This document shows, one piece after another, positions 1-6,554 of a DNA stretch of 10,416 bases. Position numbers and translations under genes: made by a program. The stretch comes from Bacteroidota bacterium (GTDB lineage Bacteria > Bacteroidota > Bacteroidia > UKL13-3), in NCBI GenBank assembly GCA_947462865.1, contig CANHRW010000055.1:1-10416 (forward strand), given 5' to 3'. Within the stretch, counting starts at the first letter, position 1. The number at the start of each line of letters is the position of its first letter. The notes under the pieces are model-generated. The model was not told the origin of the DNA, did not search any database, and saw nothing but the letters and a program-made list of their open reading frames with translations.

Positions 1-803
1 CCGAGATCCTTTGCTAATTGTATGATTAACAAGTCTCCTTGTAGGCTATTTTCTTGTAAACCTGCTATAAAAATTTGGTCTTTTTTAACAATTGATTGAA
101 CACCATAAAAGAAAGCCGCTGAACTCCAATCAGCCTCAATAACATAGTTCGTTTGAGCAGTTGATTGGCATTTAACAGGAAAGACCAAAAGTTGATTGCC
201 ATTTAGCTCCCATTTAATACCAAAATCTTTTAGCACACCAAGGGTCATCAAAACATAAGAGAATGAAGCACTTTTGGGATCAACATCAAATTCAATTCCA
301 TTTTCTAAAAATGCTGCGATTAAAACCATTGCACTTAAAAACTGACTACTATTTTCAGAAGCTACACAAAGTGGCTTAATAGACTGAATTTTAGCCGGTT
401 TAATTAACAAAGGAGCATATCCCTCTTTTTCTAGGTATTCTATAGAAGCACCTATGGCCAATAGCGCATCTACCAATCCAGCTATCGGTCGTTGTTTGAG
501 TCTTTCTGATCCTGTTAAAATTTTATCTTGAGTACAAGTCAATGCATAATAGGCTGTTAAAAATCGGAAACAAGTACCTGCATTTTTTAAATCTATTACC
601 GGTTGACTTGTTTCCAAAGCATGTTGCATAACTAAAGTGTCATCTGCCTTTGATAAATTTAAGAGTGTTACCATTTGATGGCCAAATTTCCAATTCAATA
701 AAGCCTGAATCATCAAGGCCCTATTGGAAATACTTTTAGAGGAAGGCAAATTAATCTGGGTTAGCCTATCTGTATGTAATGGGTGATACAGGAGCCTAAT
801 CAT
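1..803 (-). CDS. aroA: 3-phosphoshikimate 1-carboxyvinyltransferase (EPSP synthase), C-terminus cut by window edge
   Basis: EPSP synthase transfers the enolpyruvyl group of PEP to shikimate-3-phosphate, the sixth step of the cytoplasmic shikimate pathway. I translated this from the minus strand starting at the ATG complementary to 801-803; about 267 codons are present and the frame runs open off the window start. Visible family landmarks: the substrate-binding stretch SSKSISNRA (residues 21-29, with K23, S24 and R28), NAGT (74-77) followed by CFRF, LTGSERLKQRP (96-106), SSQFLSAM (152-159), EADWSSAAFF (223-232) and QGD near residues 255-257. The catalytic Asp of the second half lies beyond the window. 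The Pro that follows the NAGT-x-x-R motif in the E. coli enzyme is Phe81 here. The start codon overlaps the aroB stop as ATGA, so the two genes are probably translationally coupled. Identification is firm; the full length is unknown. Confidence 0.95.
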   Translation of the reverse strand, partial: MIRLLYHPLHTDRLTQINLPSSKSISNRALMIQALLNWKFGHQMVTLLNLSKADDTLVMQHALETSQPVIDLKNAGTCFRFLTAYYALTCTQDKILTGSERLKQRPIAGLVDALLAIGASIEYLEKEGYAPLLIKPAKIQSIKPLCVASENSSQFLSAMVLIAAFLENGIEFDVDPKSASFSYVLMTLGVLKDFGIKWELNGNQLLVFPVKCQSTAQTNYVIEADWSSAAFFYGVQSIVKKDQIFIAGLQENSLQGDLLIIQLAKDL

Positions 804-1858
804 TTTAACTGCAAACAAGTTGTTAGTGCTTGTTGAATGAGATCTTGCTCACAATTTATTTTCAATTTTGGCGAACCAATTTTATGGATTAAACTGAATT
901 GAATTTTTCCATTTTCATTTTTTTTGTCATGACCCATTAATTTGATTAAATCTTTGGAATCAAAATCTAAAACAAGCCGATTAAAATGCAGGCTGAGAAA
1001 CTTCTCAATTTGATTAAAATCTTTGGTCGATAGTAAATTCAACTGACAACTTAACCAAGATTCAACGATCATTCCAACTGCAATTGCATGGCCATGTAAA
1101 ATAGGCTTTCTAGACTTTAAAATGGATGCCGATTCTATGGCATGGCCAATAGTATGTCCAAAATTTAAAGCCTTTCTGATTCCTTTTTCGGTAGGGTCTT
1201 TGCGAACAATTTTTACTTTGATTTTAATAGACTGGTAAATATACTTTTTTATTGATTCTGGAGTTATATCTTCAATGGTTTGAAGGGTATACCACATTTT
1301 TTTATCTGCAACCAAACTATGTTTCACTAGCTCTGCAAAACCACTCTTTAATTCTTCTTTTGGTAAAGTTTTCAAGAAATCTTCATTTACAACAATTAAA
1401 TGAGGGTGTTTAAACAAGCCTATTTCATTTTTAATGCCATTGAAATCAACACCCAATTTACCACCAATTGAGGCATCTACCATTCCAAGCAAACTGGTAG
1501 GTACATGTATAAAATCTATTCCTCTTTTAAAGGTAGCTGCTGCAAAACCACCCATATCGCAAATAACTCCACCACCTAAATTAATGAGTAAACTTGTTCT
1601 GTCGGCATTGTTATCTTGTAATTGTTGCCAAATGAATTGTGCTGTTTGAATGTTTTTATGAATTTCACCAGCTTTAATTTCGATTAATTGAAATTGAGCT
1701 AAAAATGGCTTTAACAAGGGCAAACAATATTTCTTGGTGTTGTTATCAACCAAAACAAATACTTTGGCATATGACTTTTCTATCAGTAATTCAGAAAGTT
1801 GCGTCAGAGAATCAGCTCCTACAAATACATTGAATTCTTTGGTTAAAATTTCTTTCAT
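800..1858 (-). CDS. aroB: 3-dehydroquinate synthase
   Basis: AroB converts DAHP to 3-dehydroquinate, the second step of the shikimate pathway, using NAD and a divalent metal. The 352-residue length is normal for the family. Landmarks: the nucleotide-binding stretch GGGVICDMGG (95-104), HVPTSLLGMVDAS (118-130), IGGKLGVDF (131-139), the metal-ligand Glu in GFAELVKH (E176), LNFGHTIGHA (231-240, with H235 and H239) and LHGHA (254-258, metal-ligand His at 255), then DKKNENGKI near residue 311. Metal-ligand roles are assigned by family knowledge. The ATG at 1858 places the conserved N-terminal Rossmann-type domain normally. It is the first gene of a minus-strand pair with aroA. It is divergent from proline dehydrogenase with a 79-bp gap. 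I do not see a clear Bacteroidota-type promoter on its own side. Confidence 0.97.
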   Translation of the reverse strand: MKEILTKEFNVFVGADSLTQLSELLIEKSYAKVFVLVDNNTKKYCLPLLKPFLAQFQLIEIKAGEIHKNIQTAQFIWQQLQDNNADRTSLLINLGGGVICDMGGFAAATFKRGIDFIHVPTSLLGMVDASIGGKLGVDFNGIKNEIGLFKHPHLIVVNEDFLKTLPKEELKSGFAELVKHSLVADKKMWYTLQTIEDITPESIKKYIYQSIKIKVKIVRKDPTEKGIRKALNFGHTIGHAIESASILKSRKPILHGHAIAVGMIVESWLSCQLNLLSTKDFNQIEKFLSLHFNRLVLDFDSKDLIKLMGHDKKNENGKIQFSLIHKIGSPKLKINCEQDLIQQALTTCLQLK

Positions 1859-1885
1859 TATACTGAAAATAGTCGATTACTTTTG
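1853..1885 (+). promoter_or_regulatory. Candidate Bacteroidota-type promoter for the proline dehydrogenase-tsaE unit
   Basis: TACTTTTG at 1878-1885 matches the Bacteroidota minus-7 consensus TAnnTTTG exactly. Twenty-one bases upstream, TTTC at 1853-1856 is one mismatch from the minus-33 TTTG box. The expected transcription start near 1890 would give a leader of roughly 48 nt before the ATG at 1938. The minus-33 box overlaps the aroB start codon on the other strand. This is a motif match only; no transcript data are available here. Confidence 0.55.
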
Positions 1886-1937
1886 TGGCGCTAAGTTATA
1901 TAATTTTAATCAAGTCGCAGCTAATTTTACGAAACAC

Positions 1938-3104
1938 ATGATTGATTTCAACAATACAGAAATTGCTTTTAAAGCTAAAACCAACAGGGAACTTAGAAAT
2001 TCATATTTCCTATTCAAATCAATAGGGTATAATTGGTTGGTAAAATTAGGACCTCCAATGATTCAAGCATGTTTTTCTATGGGATTGCCCATTAAGGGAT
2101 TGATCAAAGCAACTGTATTCAAGCAATTTTGTGGTGGTGAAAACATTACAGACTGTGAATCAGCCATCGATAAACTTCATGCTTTTAAAATTGGAACCAT
2201 TTTAGATTATTCAGTGGAAGGCGAGGAAAATGAAGCCAGTTTTGATGCAACTGCCGAAGAAATTATTCAAACTATTCAAAAAGCGGCAAACAATCCTAAA
2301 ATTCCATTTAGTGTATTTAAGGTAACTGGAATTGCCCGATTTGGCTTATTAGAATCAATCAATAACAACCAACAGTTAAGCCCCGCTGAAACTGAAGAAT
2401 ACCAAAGCGTATACAACCGTATCAATTTAATTTGTGAAACGGCTTTTCGTCTGAATGTTCGAATATTTATAGATGCTGAAGAATCATGGATACAAGATGC
2501 TATTGACCACTTGGCGCTTCAAATGATTCAAAAGTACAACCAAGAAAAAACAATTGTTTACAATACCCTCCAATTTTACCGACATGACCGATTGGCATTC
2601 TTGACCAAAGAAATAGAAAAGGCAAAACAGGGTAATTACCAATACGGTATTAAACTGGTGAGAGGAGCTTACATGGAGAAGGAAGCAGATAGAGCACTTA
2701 AAATGGGTTATCAAAATCCCATTCAAACGAGTAAATTAAACAGTGATATAGATTTTAATAAAGCCTTGGAATACTGCGTTGAAAATATTGCACATACATC
2801 AATTTGTGCAGGTACACATAACGAAGAAAGTTGTAAAATTTTAATTGGTTTAATGCAAAAACACCAAATAAACGCCAACCACCAAAGTATCTATTTTTCG
2901 CAGTTATTTGGGATGAGCGACCACTTGAGTTATAACCTTGCCAATGCAGGTTTCAATGTTGCAAAATACTTACCCTATGGTCCTGTAAAATCTGTTCTTC
3001 CATATTTATTTAGAAGGGCTCAGGAAAATACCAGTGTAAAAGGCCAAGCCGGTCGTGAACTTGCTTTGATTGTAAAAGAAATGAACAGGAGGAAGTCCAA
3101 CTAA
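1938..3104 (+). CDS. Proline dehydrogenase (monofunctional, FAD-dependent)
   Basis: This enzyme oxidises L-proline to delta1-pyrroline-5-carboxylate, passing electrons through FAD to the membrane quinone pool. Motifs in the 388-residue protein: FKVTGIARFG (127-136), YNTLQFYRHDRL (208-219), KLVRGAYMEKE (239-249), the THN of CAGTHNEES (290-298), LFGMSDHLS (323-331), YLPYG (344-348) and the substrate-binding RRAQEN (359-364). These follow the order of the PutA/PRODH barrel. No P5C dehydrogenase domain is present, so the second step must be encoded elsewhere. The frame stays open upstream to 1734, but that extension would cover the aroB start and the promoter candidate. The ATG at 1938 begins family-like sequence and is preferred. 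No Shine-Dalgarno is seen before it. tsaE follows after 1 bp. Confidence 0.93.
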   Translation: MIDFNNTEIAFKAKTNRELRNSYFLFKSIGYNWLVKLGPPMIQACFSMGLPIKGLIKATVFKQFCGGENITDCESAIDKLHAFKIGTILDYSVEGEENEASFDATAEEIIQTIQKAANNPKIPFSVFKVTGIARFGLLESINNNQQLSPAETEEYQSVYNRINLICETAFRLNVRIFIDAEESWIQDAIDHLALQMIQKYNQEKTIVYNTLQFYRHDRLAFLTKEIEKAKQGNYQYGIKLVRGAYMEKEADRALKMGYQNPIQTSKLNSDIDFNKALEYCVENIAHTSICAGTHNEESCKILIGLMQKHQINANHQSIYFSQLFGMSDHLSYNLANAGFNVAKYLPYGPVKSVLPYLFRRAQENTSVKGQAGRELALIVKEMNRRKSN

Positions 3105-3105
3105 A

Positions 3106-3525
3106 ATGAAATTGAGTTACCAGGTTCAAGAACTAGCTGATGCGGCTAAATGGCTCATACAACATATTGAAAACAGAAAAATCATTTGTTTTAAAGGTGA
3201 TATGGGAGCCGGTAAAACAACACTCATTAAAGCCATCTGTAAAGAACTAGGAGTTACTGAATCCATGAATAGTCCTAGCTTTGGTATTGTAAACGAGTAC
3301 CAAGGCGAGACTCAAAATACCATCTATCATTTTGACTTATACCGTATAAAAGACGAACAAGAACTGCTTTCGATTGGCATAGAAGAATACCTCCACAGCA
3401 AACATTTATGTTTGATTGAATGGCCTGAAATAGCCAACAACTTATTGCAAAATGACACTATTGCAATCGTTACAATCATGGGAACTGATAACCAAAGAAC
3501 ACTTCAACTTCAATTCTACCCCTAA
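3106..3525 (+). CDS. tsaE: tRNA threonylcarbamoyladenosine biosynthesis ATPase TsaE (YjeE family)
   Basis: TsaE is the small ATPase that works with TsaB and TsaD to install N6-threonylcarbamoyl on A37 of ANN-decoding tRNAs. The 139-residue protein shows the P-loop GDMGAGKTT (31-39), SPSFGIVNEY (56-65), the HFDLYR motif (75-80) and LCLIEWPE (101-108), in the family's order and at its usual length. The ATG lies 1 bp after the proline dehydrogenase stop, implying co-transcription. An AGGAGG at 3087-3092 lies 13 nt upstream, but it is formed by Arg-Arg codons of the preceding gene and Bacteroidota rarely use Shine-Dalgarno pairing, so it is probably fortuitous. The partner genes tsaB and tsaD are not in the window. 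Confidence 0.95.
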   Translation: MKLSYQVQELADAAKWLIQHIENRKIICFKGDMGAGKTTLIKAICKELGVTESMNSPSFGIVNEYQGETQNTIYHFDLYRIKDEQELLSIGIEEYLHSKHLCLIEWPEIANNLLQNDTIAIVTIMGTDNQRTLQLQFYP

Positions 3526-3532
3526 AAGGATT

Positions 3533-3562
3533 TTTGATTGCTTGAGATTATGTATTAAATTG
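3533..3562 (+). promoter_or_regulatory. Weak promoter candidate for the alanine dehydrogenase-like gene
   Basis: TTTG at 3533-3536 matches the Bacteroidota minus-33 box. Eighteen bases later, TTAAATTG at 3555-3562 is two mismatches from TAnnTTTG. The spacer is slightly short and the match is poor. Its position, 25 nt before the ATG and inside the inverted repeat, is what makes it worth recording. Confidence 0.25.
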
Positions 3563-3580
3563 TAAAACCGATTCAAGCAA
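3538..3580. repeat. Inverted repeat upstream of the alanine dehydrogenase-like gene
   Basis: TTGCTTGA at 3538-3545 is a perfect inverted copy of TCAAGCAA at 3573-3580, separated by 27 nt. The arms flank the stretch where a promoter would be expected, and the right arm ends 7 nt before the ATG at 3588. There is no T-run after it, so it is not a typical terminator. It could be an operator with two half-sites, a 5' leader hairpin covering the start region, or chance. Confidence 0.5.
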
Positions 3581-3587
3581 CTATACC

Positions 3588-4814
3588 ATGCAAGATACAA
3601 CAGCTTTTGGATTCAGTGATTTGGCAAAACAAGCGAGTCTTCAGCCAAAGGAAGCATTACTAACAAGTGGCAAATCTAACAAAGGACTGCAAATTGGAAT
3701 TCCCAAAGAAACCACACTTCAAGAACACCGATGCCCACTTACCCCATCTGCCATTCATGTATTGAGCAGCAATGGTTGTGAGGTTTGGATAGAAAGTGGA
3801 GCTGGCAAAGGCGCATGGTTCAGTGACCAAGAATTCAGTGAAGCAGGAGCAAAAATTTGTTATTCAAAAGAAGAAATTTTCAATGCTGAAATTATCGTCA
3901 AAGTAGAACCTTTAACTGATGATGAATTGAAATTGCTCAAAGCAGATCAATTGGTTATTTCTGCTATTCAACATTGCGCTAAATCAGAATCTTACATCAA
4001 ATCTTTAATGAATAAAAAGGCAAATGCCATTGCATTTGAATTCCTCAAAGATGTGGATGAAGAATACCCTGTTGTAAAAAGTATGAGTGAAATTGCTGGT
4101 TATTCAGCTATTTCTATAGCTACTGAACTTTTAAGTGTAAACAGAGGAGGTAAAGGCGAAATGTTTGGAGGCATTGTTGGCATTCCTCCTACAGAAGTAG
4201 TGATAATTGGAGCAGGTACTGTTGGCAAATCAGCAGCAAAAGCTGCGCTTGGTTTTGGAGCTATGGTGAAGGTATTTGACCATTCTTTGAATAACTTAAG
4301 AGCATTGCAGCAATCGGTCAGTCAAAGTATTTTTACATCGCTGATTCATCCTAAAATTCTGCAAAAGGCACTTTTATCCGCAGATGTTGCTATTGGCTGT
4401 ATCAGAAACGAAGAAGGCAGAAGCCCTGTAATCATTAGCGAGGAACAAGTCATGCAAATGAAATCAGGAAGTGTTATTATAGACATTAGTATTGACCAAG
4501 GTGGTATTTTTGAAACTTCAGAAACTACCAATCATGCCCAGCCAACATTTGTAAAACATGATGTCATTCATTATTGTGTACCGAATATTACCTCTAGAGT
4601 GAGCAGAACAGCAAGTTATGCGTTAAGTAATGTACTTTCCCCACTCTTATTGAACTTAAATGACTCAAAATCATTGACAGAATTGCTCTATAAAAATCCA
4701 GGAATACGTTCGGGAGCTTTTGTTTTTAAAGGCAGTTTAACTAATCCCCACCTAGGAAAAAGGCTTAATATTTATCATAAGGACCTAGACCTGCTTTTGG
4801 CAACTCATCTTTGA
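3588..4814 (+). CDS. Alanine dehydrogenase / NAD(P) transhydrogenase alpha-family oxidoreductase, substrate uncertain
   Basis: The fold is that of L-alanine dehydrogenase and the transhydrogenase alpha subunit. Landmarks: IGIPKE (36-41), EHR (46-48, the Arg that binds the keto acid in alanine dehydrogenase), SMSEIAGYSA (165-174), the Rossmann GAGTVG (208-213) and DISIDQGG (299-306, keeping the catalytic-type Asp at 303), then HYCVPNI (328-334) and RTASYALSN (340-348). An ungapped comparison with the M. tuberculosis enzyme, recalled from memory, puts Glu107 where the substrate Lys75 should be and Gln128 where the catalytic His96 should be. The activity is therefore less certain than the family name suggests. 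At 408 residues it is longer than the usual roughly 371. It has about 34 extra N-terminal residues and a C-terminal extension. No internal Met offers a shorter start before the core domain. It lies 62 bp after tsaE and appears to be its own unit. Confidence 0.8.
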   Translation: MQDTTAFGFSDLAKQASLQPKEALLTSGKSNKGLQIGIPKETTLQEHRCPLTPSAIHVLSSNGCEVWIESGAGKGAWFSDQEFSEAGAKICYSKEEIFNAEIIVKVEPLTDDELKLLKADQLVISAIQHCAKSESYIKSLMNKKANAIAFEFLKDVDEEYPVVKSMSEIAGYSAISIATELLSVNRGGKGEMFGGIVGIPPTEVVIIGAGTVGKSAAKAALGFGAMVKVFDHSLNNLRALQQSVSQSIFTSLIHPKILQKALLSADVAIGCIRNEEGRSPVIISEEQVMQMKSGSVIIDISIDQGGIFETSETTNHAQPTFVKHDVIHYCVPNITSRVSRTASYALSNVLSPLLLNLNDSKSLTELLYKNPGIRSGAFVFKGSLTNPHLGKRLNIYHKDLDLLLATHL

Positions 4815-4874
4815 TATTTGGCAAGTTTTTTATTGTTATTTTTTATATCCACTTAAAATACAGCCCAATAAATC

Positions 4875-4892
4875 ATCAACACCCCTGTTGAT
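4875..4892. repeat. Short hairpin in the intergenic gap
   Basis: ATCAACA (4875-4881) pairs perfectly with TGTTGAT (4886-4892) around a CCCC loop. It lies about 60 bp after the alanine dehydrogenase-like stop. No T-tract follows on the plus strand, so it is not a standard intrinsic terminator, although it could stabilise a 3' end. The 237-bp gap at 4815-5051 holds no ORF that I believe, only this hairpin, the one at 5001-5025 and a weak promoter candidate. Confidence 0.4.
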
Positions 4893-4913
4893 AGATGGTG
4901 GATTAGTTGGTAA

Positions 4914-4946
4914 TTTCATTCCCGAAATTTGGAACTTGTATTTCTG
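4914..4946 (+). promoter_or_regulatory. Candidate promoter for the UPF0173-parA-parB-DUF5683 unit
   Basis: TATTTCTG at 4939-4946 is one mismatch from TAnnTTTG, and TTTC at 4914-4917 sits 21 nt upstream at the minus-33 position. This would give a leader of about 100 nt before the ATG at 5052, containing the hairpin at 5001-5025. It is the best match in the gap, but still only a motif match. Confidence 0.35.
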
Positions 4947-5000
4947 TAAAAGCATGTAGAATAAGCATCTTTAAGAAAGTTCATTTCCAAGATGATTGTG

Positions 5001-5025
5001 TTCCACAGCAAAAAAAGCTGTTGAA
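5001..5025 (+). repeat. A-loop hairpin in the putative leader before the UPF0173 hydrolase gene
   Basis: ACAGC (5005-5009) and GCTGT (5017-5021) pair around a loop of seven A residues. After one C/T mismatch the stem extends by three more pairs (TTC at 5001-5003 with GAA at 5023-5025). It ends 26 nt before the ATG at 5052. It could be a leader structure affecting translation or stability, or it could be chance in AT-rich DNA. Confidence 0.35.
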
Positions 5026-5051
5026 AAACATGTTTAGAATACCCGTTAAAA

Positions 5052-5732
5052 ATGAAATTTGAATACTTCGGACATGCGTGTTTTATGATAGATACTGGCA
5101 ACGAAAAATTGCTTTTTGATCCGTTTATAAGACAGAATCCATTGGCAGCTGATGTTTCTATAGAAAACATACATGCTGACTACGTATTTATTTCACATGC
5201 CCACGCAGATCATTTAGCTGATATTGAACTTTTTACAAAAACATCTTCTACCCAAGTCATTTGCAATTTTGAAATCATGAATTGGTTGCAAAAAAAAGGG
5301 CTAAGCAATTTTGCCCCATTGAATATAGGGGGCCAACGTCAATTTAAATTTGGCAAGGTTAGAATGACTCAAGCCATTCACAGTTCAAGCTTTTCAGACG
5401 GAACTTATGGAGGCACAGCAGCTGGTTTTTTAATTGAATTTAACAATAAAGTGATTTATTACGCTGGTGATACCGCCTTGTTCTCTGATTTGAAACTGAA
5501 TTCGGAAATGTATGCCATTGATTGGGCACTATTACCTATTGGAGGGGTATTTACCATGGATGCATTTGACGCATGCAAAGCTGCTCAATTGTTAAAATGC
5601 AATCAAATTATTGGGTTACATTTCGACACCTTTGAAGCCATAAAAATTAATAAAACAAATGCCATTCAGGTGTTTAATGAACAACAGATTCAATTGCATA
5701 TTCCAACCATTCAACAAACGATTATTCTCTAA
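5052..5732 (+). CDS. UPF0173-type metal-dependent hydrolase (metallo-beta-lactamase fold)
   Basis: This is a small cytoplasmic metallo-beta-lactamase-fold protein resembling the UPF0173/UlaG-like group. The physiological substrate of this group is generally unknown. Motifs: FGHACF (6-11), FDPF (22-25), the metal-binding HAHADH (49-54), AIHSSS (108-113, H110), YYAGDTALFSD (136-146, bridging Asp140), LLPIGGVFTMD (160-170) and GLHFDTF (188-194, H190). All expected metal ligands are present. The length of 226 residues is normal. There is no signal peptide. The start has no Shine-Dalgarno, and the stop lies 5 bp before parA, so it is very likely co-transcribed with parAB. That association says nothing certain about the reaction. 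Confidence 0.9.
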   Translation: MKFEYFGHACFMIDTGNEKLLFDPFIRQNPLAADVSIENIHADYVFISHAHADHLADIELFTKTSSTQVICNFEIMNWLQKKGLSNFAPLNIGGQRQFKFGKVRMTQAIHSSSFSDGTYGGTAAGFLIEFNNKVIYYAGDTALFSDLKLNSEMYAIDWALLPIGGVFTMDAFDACKAAQLLKCNQIIGLHFDTFEAIKINKTNAIQVFNEQQIQLHIPTIQQTIIL

Positions 5733-5737
5733 TATAC

Positions 5738-6553
5738 ATGAACAAAATAATTTCTATAGTCAATCAAAAAGGCGGAGTAGGCAAAACAACAACAGCCATT
5801 AATTTAGCAGCCAGTTTAGCCGTATTAGAATACAAAACCTTATTGGTAGATGCCGATCCGCAAGCCAATTCTACTTCAGGTATTGGGTTTGATCCTAAAG
5901 ATATTCGTACAGGTCTATATGAAGTATTAGTAAATGAAGTTCCAGCTGAAGATGCCATTTTAGAAACCGATTATAAATTTTTGGACATTCTTCCTTCAAA
6001 TATTGACTTGGTTGGTGCAGAAATTGAATTGATCAGTGTGCCCAATAGAGAAAAACTCATGAAATTTGCGTTTTCAAAAATCAAAGAAAACTACGACTTT
6101 ATTATCATTGATTGTTCTCCATCATTGGGGCTTATCACAACCAACTCATTAGTGGCCAGCGACTCAGTAATTATTCCAGTTCAATGTGAATATTTTGCTT
6201 TAGAAGGATTGGGTAAATTACTTAACACCCTTAAAATTATTCAATCAGGAATGAATCCTGATTTACAAATTGAGGGTTTATTGTTAACCATGTACGACAT
6301 GCGTTTGCGTTTGAGTAACCAAGTAGTTGAGGAGGTAAAAATGCACTTTCAACAATTGGTTTTTGACACAATCATTCAAAGAAACACCAAGTTGTCTGAA
6401 GCTCCGAGTTTCGGCAAAGCAGTTATTTCTCATGATGCAGATAGCAAAGGCGCCATTAATTATTTAAATTTAGCCAAAGAACTTTTGTTCAAAAACGGAT
6501 TAACTAAAATCAACCCATTTGAAGTAAACACGACTAAACAAACAAATTCATAA
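5738..6553 (+). CDS. parA: Chromosome-partitioning ATPase ParA (Soj)
   Basis: ParA is a Walker-type ATPase that binds DNA non-specifically as an ATP dimer and, together with ParB, moves replication-origin regions apart. The 271-residue protein begins directly with the deviant Walker A box KGGVGKTT (11-18), including the signature first Lys (K11). It continues with LLVDADPQANSTSG (35-48), Walker B IIIDCSPSLG (122-131) and the conserved VIIPVQCEYFALEGL (144-158). The length and absence of an N-terminal DNA-binding domain fit the chromosomal Soj type rather than long plasmid ParA proteins. parB follows after 1 bp. Confidence 0.97.
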   Translation: MNKIISIVNQKGGVGKTTTAINLAASLAVLEYKTLLVDADPQANSTSGIGFDPKDIRTGLYEVLVNEVPAEDAILETDYKFLDILPSNIDLVGAEIELISVPNREKLMKFAFSKIKENYDFIIIDCSPSLGLITTNSLVASDSVIIPVQCEYFALEGLGKLLNTLKIIQSGMNPDLQIEGLLLTMYDMRLRLSNQVVEEVKMHFQQLVFDTIIQRNTKLSEAPSFGKAVISHDADSKGAINYLNLAKELLFKNGLTKINPFEVNTTKQTNS

Positions 6554-6554
6554 T

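Noticed and set aside
1734..1937. In-frame upstream extension of proline dehydrogenase by 68 residues
   Set aside because: It would overlap the aroB start on the other strand and run through the promoter candidate. The extra residues do not resemble the family, and the ATG at 1938 begins the recognisable protein.
3087..3092. AGGAGG as a Shine-Dalgarno for tsaE
   Set aside because: It is made by consecutive Arg codons of the proline dehydrogenase gene and lies 13 nt from the start codon, which is too far. No other gene here shows such a site.
4793..4825. Direct repeat TTTGGCAA near the end of the alanine dehydrogenase-like gene, followed by a T-run at 4826-4831
   Set aside because: The copies are direct, not inverted, so they do not form a terminator stem, and I found no other pairing arm before the T-run.
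4999..5014. Possible parS site (TGTTCCAC half-site) about 740 bp upstream of parA
   Set aside because: Only the left half matches the TGTTNCACGTGAAACA consensus; the central CACGTG is absent. A similar lone half-site, TGTTTCAC, occurs inside aroB at 1320-1327, so both are probably chance.
4916..5170. Minus-strand 84-codon ORF spanning the intergenic gap and the start of the UPF0173 gene
   Set aside because: It overlaps 119 bp of a well-supported gene, shows no recognisable domain and has a composition typical of antisense reading of coding DNA.
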